A stretch of 64,000 bases of DNA from contig NZ_CP049056.1 in assembly GCF_011044155.1 (NCBI RefSeq), positions 2,294,001-2,358,000 of the forward strand. Direction: 5' to 3'. This document shows, piece after piece, positions 59,668 to 64,000 of this stretch (the first letter of the stretch is position 1; each line of letters opens with the position of its first letter). The position numbers and the translations under genes were made by a program. The notes below the pieces were generated by a model. The model was not told where the DNA came from. It saw only the letters and a program-made list of their open reading frames with translations, and did not search any database. This DNA is from Pikeienuella piscinae. GTDB taxonomy: Bacteria > Pseudomonadota > Alphaproteobacteria > Rhodobacterales > Rhodobacteraceae.

Positions 59668-60150
59668 ATGAACCCGCCCTACATCCTCTCCGACCTTATC
59701 AACCGCCATGCAACCGTCGGCCGGATAGACTGGATCGGCCTTCGCCCGGCCCGGCTGGAGACGCCGCTAGCGGTCGAGGCGGCGCACATCGAGATGACGG
59801 GGCTCTTGGGCGACCATCGCGCCCGTCCCGGCAAGCGCGCCGTGACGCTGATCCAGGCTGAGCACCTGCCGGTCATCGCCGCACTGGCGGGGCTCGACGC
59901 CGTCGCGCCGGAGACGCTGCGGCGCAACCTGGTTGTCTCCCGGATCAACATCGCGGCGCTTCGCCGTGCGAAGCTGCGCATCGGCGGCGCGCTCCTGCGA
60001 ATGACCGGCCCCTGCGCGCCGTGCAGCCGTATGGAGCGGGCGCTCGGCTTCGGCGGCTTCAACGCCATGCGCGGTCATGGCGGCTGGACCGCAGAGGTGA
60101 TCGAGCCCGGCGAGATCCGCCTCGGCGACGCGGTGGCGCCGGAAGCGTGA
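59668..60150 (+). CDS. MOSC domain-containing protein
   Basis: A 160-residue stand-alone MOSC (molybdenum cofactor sulfurase C-terminal) domain, ATG 59668 after GGAG. It has 'GRIDWIGLRPARLETPLAV', 'GLLGDHRARPGKRAVTLIQAEHL', 'LRRNLVVSRINIAAL' and the conserved cysteine region 'RMTGPCAPCSRME'. MOSC proteins such as YiiM handle sulfur or molybdenum cofactor in hydroxylamine-type reductions. It is probably co-transcribed with DUF1285 (5 bases upstream) and the Nudix gene downstream. Confidence 0.9.
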   Translation: MNPPYILSDLINRHATVGRIDWIGLRPARLETPLAVEAAHIEMTGLLGDHRARPGKRAVTLIQAEHLPVIAALAGLDAVAPETLRRNLVVSRINIAALRRAKLRIGGALLRMTGPCAPCSRMERALGFGGFNAMRGHGGWTAEVIEPGEIRLGDAVAPEA

Positions 60151-60194
60151 GCGCGCCGTCTTGCCATCCACGCCTCGCTGTCGCATCTGAAGCC

Positions 60195-60827
60195 ATGCGC
60201 CGCGCCCTGACCCGCACAGATATCGAACGCGCCGTGCGCCGCACGCGCGCGCGGCGTTCGGATTACGATCTCGATCCGGAGTTCAAGATCGGCGTCAACC
60301 GGAGCCGCCCGCTTCGCCCGGCCGCCATCCTCTGCGGGCTTGTGGAGCGACGACGCGGGCTTTCGGTGATTCTCACAAAGCGGCCCGAAACGATGCGAGA
60401 GCACGCCGGGCAGATCGCCTTTCCCGGCGGCAAGATTGATCCCGAAGACAGGGACCCCGTCGCCGCCGCCCTCCGCGAAGCTGAGGAGGAGATCGGCCTC
60501 GCCTCCGGCGCGGTCGAAGTGATCGGCCCGATCGACCCTTACGAGACCGGCACCGGCTTCCGGATCGAGCCGATCGTGGGGATGGTCGATCCGGGCTTCG
60601 TGCCCCGCCTGGAGCCGCTGGAGGTCGAGGAAGCCTTCGAGGCCCCGTTGGATTTTCTGATGGACCCCGTCAACCTCCAGCTGCTGAGCGGCACATGGGG
60701 CGGGCGCAAACGGCGATATTACGCGATTCCCTGGAACGGCCGACATATCTGGGGCGCGACGGCGGGAATGCTGAAGAGCCTCGCCGACCGTCTCGCCGCG
60801 GACGAGAACCCGGGCGAGGAGGAGTGA
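60195..60827 (+). CDS. Nudix hydrolase, CoA pyrophosphatase-like
   Basis: A 210-residue Nudix protein starting at ATG 60195; GTG 60147, in a GTGA overlap with the MOSC gene, is a real alternative that would add 16 residues. The Nudix box lies at about 76-102 ('FPGGKIDPEDRD' then 'ALREAEEEIGL'). The upstream 'VILTKRPETMREHAGQIAFPGG' fits the CoAse signature (LL.KR...R.H.GQ..FPGG). It likely cleaves CoA or related dinucleotides to 4'-phosphopantetheine and 3',5'-ADP. Its stop overlaps the GTG start of cca. Confidence 0.9.
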   Translation: MRRALTRTDIERAVRRTRARRSDYDLDPEFKIGVNRSRPLRPAAILCGLVERRRGLSVILTKRPETMREHAGQIAFPGGKIDPEDRDPVAAALREAEEEIGLASGAVEVIGPIDPYETGTGFRIEPIVGMVDPGFVPRLEPLEVEEAFEAPLDFLMDPVNLQLLSGTWGGRKRRYYAIPWNGRHIWGATAGMLKSLADRLAADENPGEEE

Positions 60828-61984
60828 CGCGGATCGCGCCCGGCTGGCTGCGCGCGCCTTCGACGGCGCGGGTCATGAGAGCGTTGGCGCCGATCCAGCC
60901 ACGCTTCGTCGGCGGCTGCGTGCGCGACGCGCTGCTGGATGGGGCGGACGGAACCGTCGACATCGACATCGCCGTCGCCGCCCGACCAGAAGAGACGATG
61001 CGCCTCGCCGAAGCGGGTGGACTCGGCGCGCACCCGACCGGGCTGGCGCATGGCGTCGTCACCATCACGAGCGCGGGGCGTGGTTTCGAGGTGGCCTCGA
61101 TGCGCCGCGACGTGGCGACCGACGGACGGCGTGCCGTCGTCTCATACACCGATGACATTGCCGCCGACGCGGCGCGGCGCGACTTCACCATGAACGCGCT
61201 CTACGCGGACGCCGAGGGCCGCGTGATCGACCCGCTCGGCGGCGGACTCGCCGATGTCCGGGCGCGCCGGATTCGTTTCGTCGGCGCGCCCGCGGAGCGG
61301 ATCATGGAGGATTATCTGCGCATCCTCCGCTTCTTCCGGTTTCACGCCACACTCGGAATCGATGCGTTCGACCCGGCCGGGCGCGCCGCCGCGATCGACG
61401 CCGCCGCCGGTCTCGCGCAGGTGTCGAAGGAGCGGATCGGGGCCGAGATGCTGAAACTCCTCGGCGCGCCCGACCCCGAGCCGGCGCTGAAAGCGATGGG
61501 GCCTGTTCTCGGGGTCGTGCTCCCCGGCGCCGCGCCCTTTCATGGCCTCGTCGCGGCGGAGCGGAACGCCGGTGAGGCGCCCGACCCGCTCCGCCGCCTC
61601 GCCGCGCTCAACGCGCGGGCGGCGGAGAGCCAGCTCCGGCTCTCGCGCGCCGACGCCGCACGGCTGCGCGGGATCCGCGCCGCCCTGGCGACGCCAGCGC
61701 CACCCGCCGCCCGCGCCTATCGGCGTGGCGCGGACGCGGCGCGCGATGCGCTCCTGATCGAGGCGGCTGACGGTGCGCCGCCGCCCGCCGGTTGGCGCGT
61801 CGAGATCGCGCGCGGCGCCGCCGCGACCCTCCCCGTCGCCGCCGCCGATCTCATCGCCGCCGGCGCCGTCCCCGGGCCCGCGCTGGGAGCGCGGCTCGAA
61901 GAAATCGAGTCGCTGTGGATCGAGTCTGATTTCCGCGCGACAAGGGCGGAGTTGCTCGCCGGTGATCAGGATTGGCCGCGCTGA
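60824..61984 (+). CDS. cca: CCA tRNA nucleotidyltransferase / poly(A) polymerase family
   Basis: A 386-residue class II nucleotidyltransferase. GTG 60824 has GGAGGA just upstream and shares GTGA with the Nudix gene; the frame is open to 60695, but that part is antisense-like. N-domain: 'RFVGGCVRDALLDG' with the catalytic D46-x-D48 in 'TVDIDIA', and 'RRDFTMNALYADAEGRVIDP' (motif B region). RNA-recognition part: 'EDYLRILRFFRFHATLG', 'VSKERIGAEMLKLL'. It adds or repairs the 3'-CCA of tRNAs. The position after the CoA pyrophosphatase is a known alphaproteobacterial arrangement. Confidence 0.93.
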   Translation: MTRIAPGWLRAPSTARVMRALAPIQPRFVGGCVRDALLDGADGTVDIDIAVAARPEETMRLAEAGGLGAHPTGLAHGVVTITSAGRGFEVASMRRDVATDGRRAVVSYTDDIAADAARRDFTMNALYADAEGRVIDPLGGGLADVRARRIRFVGAPAERIMEDYLRILRFFRFHATLGIDAFDPAGRAAAIDAAAGLAQVSKERIGAEMLKLLGAPDPEPALKAMGPVLGVVLPGAAPFHGLVAAERNAGEAPDPLRRLAALNARAAESQLRLSRADAARLRGIRAALATPAPPAARAYRRGADAARDALLIEAADGAPPPAGWRVEIARGAAATLPVAAADLIAAGAVPGPALGARLEEIESLWIESDFRATRAELLAGDQDWPR

Positions 61985-62016
61985 TCCGGGCGGGCGAACC
62001 GCCGCTTACGCGAGCG

Positions 62017-62844
62017 TTACGGCGCCCGCCTGATCGCGACGCCGTCATCGAAGCGGAACGGGCCTTCCGCCGGCTCGCTTCCGACATATGTGGATCGGAA
62101 GCCGCCGGCCCATTCGTGGATCAGGAATCCGCCCGGCTCCCGCACGAAACCCGCCGGCGCGTCGGGGCGGTAATCCGCCGGGATGGCGTGCGCGGTCGAG
62201 GGGCCGATGATCGCCGGGCAGCCGCCCGCCATACCTGTTATGTAGCGATGAACATGCCCGCAGATCACCCGGGTCTCGGCGCTTCGCCCTTCGAGCGCGG
62301 CGCTGAACGCAGCGGCGTTCTTCAGCCCGATCTCGTCCATGAAGCGAATCCCCGTCTTGAAGGGCGGGTGATGCAGCGCGACGAGAACCGGGCGTGCGCC
62401 AGCGCCGTCCAGCGCGTCGCGCAGGAAGTCGAGCGACCGGGCCGATAATTCGCCTCCGGTTTCGCCCTCGATCAGCGTGTCGAGCGCGATCAGCCGAAAG
62501 TCCGAGAGGTCCATCATCCAGTCTATCGGCCCGGATTCCGGCATGAAACGCTCTTGCGCGAAAGCCGCGCGCATCGGCTCGCGGCGGTCGTGATTACCGG
62601 GGATCGCGACGACCGGAAGCCCGGTGGGCGCGATCAGCCGCTGAAACGTCTCGAACTCCGCAGCGCCGCCGCGATCCGTGAGGTCGCCGGTCGCGACGAT
62701 CACGTCGATCGGCCCGATCTCATCGAGCGCCGCGCGGATGCGTGCGGCGCAGCTTTCGAGCGCCAGCCGCGTATCGACCCTTTCCGCGACGAGGGCGGGC
62801 GGCGCGACGACATGCGTGTCGGTGATCTGGATAATGCGGCTCAA
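62017..62844 (-). CDS. Calcineurin-like metallophosphoesterase (CpdA/GpdQ type)
   Basis: A 275-residue class III phosphodiesterase with the full dinuclear-metal motif set: 'IIQITDTHV' (D-x-H), 'IVATGDLTDRG' (GDxxDxG), 'VVAIPGNHDRRE' (GNHD), 'VLVALHHPPF' and 'VICGHVHRYI' (GHxH). Order and spacing match CpdA (3',5'-cAMP phosphodiesterase) and glycerophosphodiesterase GpdQ. The preferred substrate cannot be told. The gene stands alone, convergent with cca. Confidence 0.9.
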   Translation of the reverse strand: MSRIIQITDTHVVAPPALVAERVDTRLALESCAARIRAALDEIGPIDVIVATGDLTDRGGAAEFETFQRLIAPTGLPVVAIPGNHDRREPMRAAFAQERFMPESGPIDWMMDLSDFRLIALDTLIEGETGGELSARSLDFLRDALDGAGARPVLVALHHPPFKTGIRFMDEIGLKNAAAFSAALEGRSAETRVICGHVHRYITGMAGGCPAIIGPSTAHAIPADYRPDAPAGFVREPGGFLIHEWAGGFRSTYVGSEPAEGPFRFDDGVAIRRAP

Positions 62845-63053
62845 TCTGTCTTCCTGTCGCTTCCTTCGGTCGGCGCGGCCGCCACGATACTAGCGATCGA
62901 AGGGCTTCATTGTCGACCATTCGAGACGGCGAGGCGGCCGATCAGCGCGCGTCGCCCTCCGGATTGATCATTGGGCGAAACCGCTCCAGCGAGGGCCTTG
63001 AGCCGGTCCGCCGGCAGCGTCACGCGGTCAGGCGTATTCTTGACAGCGCTCGG

Positions 63054-64000
63054 CTACCAGCCTTCGAAACCGGCTATATCGGCCTTGGTGATCTCACCCG
63101 CCGCCACATCGCGCATGGCGCGGTCAAGGATTTCGACGCCGAGATCGACCTCGGACCGCTCCAGTGTCAGGGGCGGCGTGAACTCCAGCACGTTTGAATT
63201 GACGCCCACATAATACAGCACCAACCCGAGTTGATGCGCCCGGAACACGCTAAGCGCGGCCTGCTCCGTCGCCGGAGTCAGGTCATCGCCCGTCGCCAAC
63301 TCCATACCGAGAGCCAGCCCGTGACCGCGGATTTCGACGACGCCCGGATGGCGGTCCCGCAGCGCGCGCAACTGTCCGGCCAGATAGTCCCCTGTTTCTG
63401 CCGCCCGTTCGGCCAGCCCCTCGCGCGCAATCGTCTCCAGCACCGCCAGACCCGCGGCGGCGCAAGCGGGATTGCCGTGCAGGGTCTGGAACGAGAAGGC
63501 GGCCGCGTGGTTCATCACCGCTTCGGGACCAACCACCGCCGACAGCGGCAAGCCGCCGCCAAGCGCCTTGCCAAACACCACGATATCGGGCTCGACGCCG
63601 AGATGTTCGAAACAATGCAGTCGGCCGCTGCGCGCCAGCCCCACCTTCACCTCGTCGCAGACCAGCAGGACGCCATGCGGCCGGCAGAGCGCCTCGACCT
63701 CGCGAAAATAGCCATCGGGCGCCACCAGCATGCCGCCATCGGACTGAATCGGCTCGATGAACATCGCCGCCACATCGGCGCCGTCAGCGTCCAGAACCGC
63801 GCGCAGGCGCGCGAGGCTGTTTTCGGCCGCCGCCTCAGGACCGCCATCGCGGAGTGGATTGGGGAACGGGATCAGAGAGAGGCCCGGCAGGCGAGCCGAA
63901 GCGTCCTGCACCGGATGGCCCGACACGGCGACCGACCCGACGGTGCCGCCGTGATAACCGCCCTCGAAGGCGATGATGCGCGTGCGGCCCGTCGCCGCCA
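63054..64000 (-). CDS. Class III aminotransferase (5' end beyond the window)
   Basis: The minus-strand frame is open to base 64000, so the N-terminal third of the enzyme is missing and 314 residues are seen. It contains 'RTRIIAFEGGYHGGTVGS' (near the PLP-phosphate site), 'AMFIEPIQSDGGMLVAPDGYF', 'LLVCDEVKVGLARSGRLHCFEHLGVEPDIVVFGKALGGGLPLSAVVG' split over the D-E-V and the PLP-lysine K in FGKALGGG, and 'SFQTLHGNPACAAAGLAVL'. It is a class III PLP transaminase of the 4-aminobutyrate/ornithine/taurine type. The substrate is not decided; an internal ATG at 63926 is not the real start. Confidence 0.88.
   Translation of the reverse strand, partial: AATGRTRIIAFEGGYHGGTVGSVAVSGHPVQDASARLPGLSLIPFPNPLRDGGPEAAAENSLARLRAVLDADGADVAAMFIEPIQSDGGMLVAPDGYFREVEALCRPHGVLLVCDEVKVGLARSGRLHCFEHLGVEPDIVVFGKALGGGLPLSAVVGPEAVMNHAAAFSFQTLHGNPACAAAGLAVLETIAREGLAERAAETGDYLAGQLRALRDRHPGVVEIRGHGLALGMELATGDDLTPATEQAALSVFRAHQLGLVLYYVGVNSNVLEFTPPLTLERSEVDLGVEILDRAMRDVAAGEITKADIAGFEGW

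Noticed and set aside
1-64000. tRNA, rRNA, CRISPR arrays, prophage genes
   Set aside because: No cloverleaf with 3' acceptor pairing, no repeat-spacer periodicity and no phage structural genes were found on reading both strands.

Overview
This is a GC-rich window from an alphaproteobacterial chromosome, most probably a member of the Rhodobacterales. The evidence is the propionyl-CoA carboxylase/methylmalonyl-CoA mutase locus with a DUF4174 gene, the usp-nifU-tsaB-rimI and moxR/DUF1285/Nudix/cca neighbourhoods, VPLPA-CTERM surface proteins, and strong GC bias at third codon positions. No rRNA, tRNA, CRISPR array or phage module was found.

Layout. (1) 1-7792: the end of an exopolysaccharide/O-antigen type cluster: polymerase/ligase C-terminus, sulfotransferase, UDP-glucuronate decarboxylase (UDP-xylose supply), four glycosyltransferases and an exported right-handed beta-helix protein. 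The genes are tightly packed, and the product is probably a sulfated, xylose-containing surface polysaccharide. (2) 8128-19500: propionyl-CoA assimilation (mcm, pccA, pccB), with small envelope and unknown genes between and a VPLPA-CTERM protein. (3) 19594-23833: a coxG-coxS-coxL-coxM cluster whose large subunit carries the form II motif AYRGAGR. (4) 23885-32874: housekeeping and metabolic genes (GFA protein, GNAT, AlaX, MscS-type channel, cysteine synthase, SDR, TMADH-like flavoprotein).

(5) 32910-36107: the most unusual region. An AT-rich, probably acquired DUF2971 gene is interrupted by a complete IS1595/ISXO2-type element of 2326 bp (33189-35514). The element has perfect 24-bp terminal inverted repeats and a perfect 8-bp target duplication. 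It carries a transposase plus four passenger ORFs, one of them a HEPN-like protein. Removing the element and one duplication copy restores the DUF2971 reading frame, which also contains four in-frame stops, so the target is a dead gene.

(6) 36123-42637: one minus-strand run (small exported protein, photolyase, FAD oxidoreductase, DUF1365, CFA-synthase-like methyltransferase, MFS transporter) resembling the light/singlet-oxygen lipid-modification set of RpoE-ChrR regulons. (7) 42804-47577: FAA hydrolase, Ldh-family dehydrogenase, gamma-glutamyltransferase, then a second VPLPA-CTERM protein followed by two tandem hairpins. (8) 47653-51977: OlsB-like acyltransferase, MsrB, thymidine kinase, universal stress protein, and nifU-tsaB-rimI with a candidate Irr box. 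(9) 52051-61984: a divergent pair of conserved operons, moxR-DUF58-DUF4159-large membrane protein on the minus strand and DUF1285-MOSC-Nudix-cca on the plus strand. (10) 62017-64000: a metallophosphoesterase and the start-truncated part of a class III aminotransferase.
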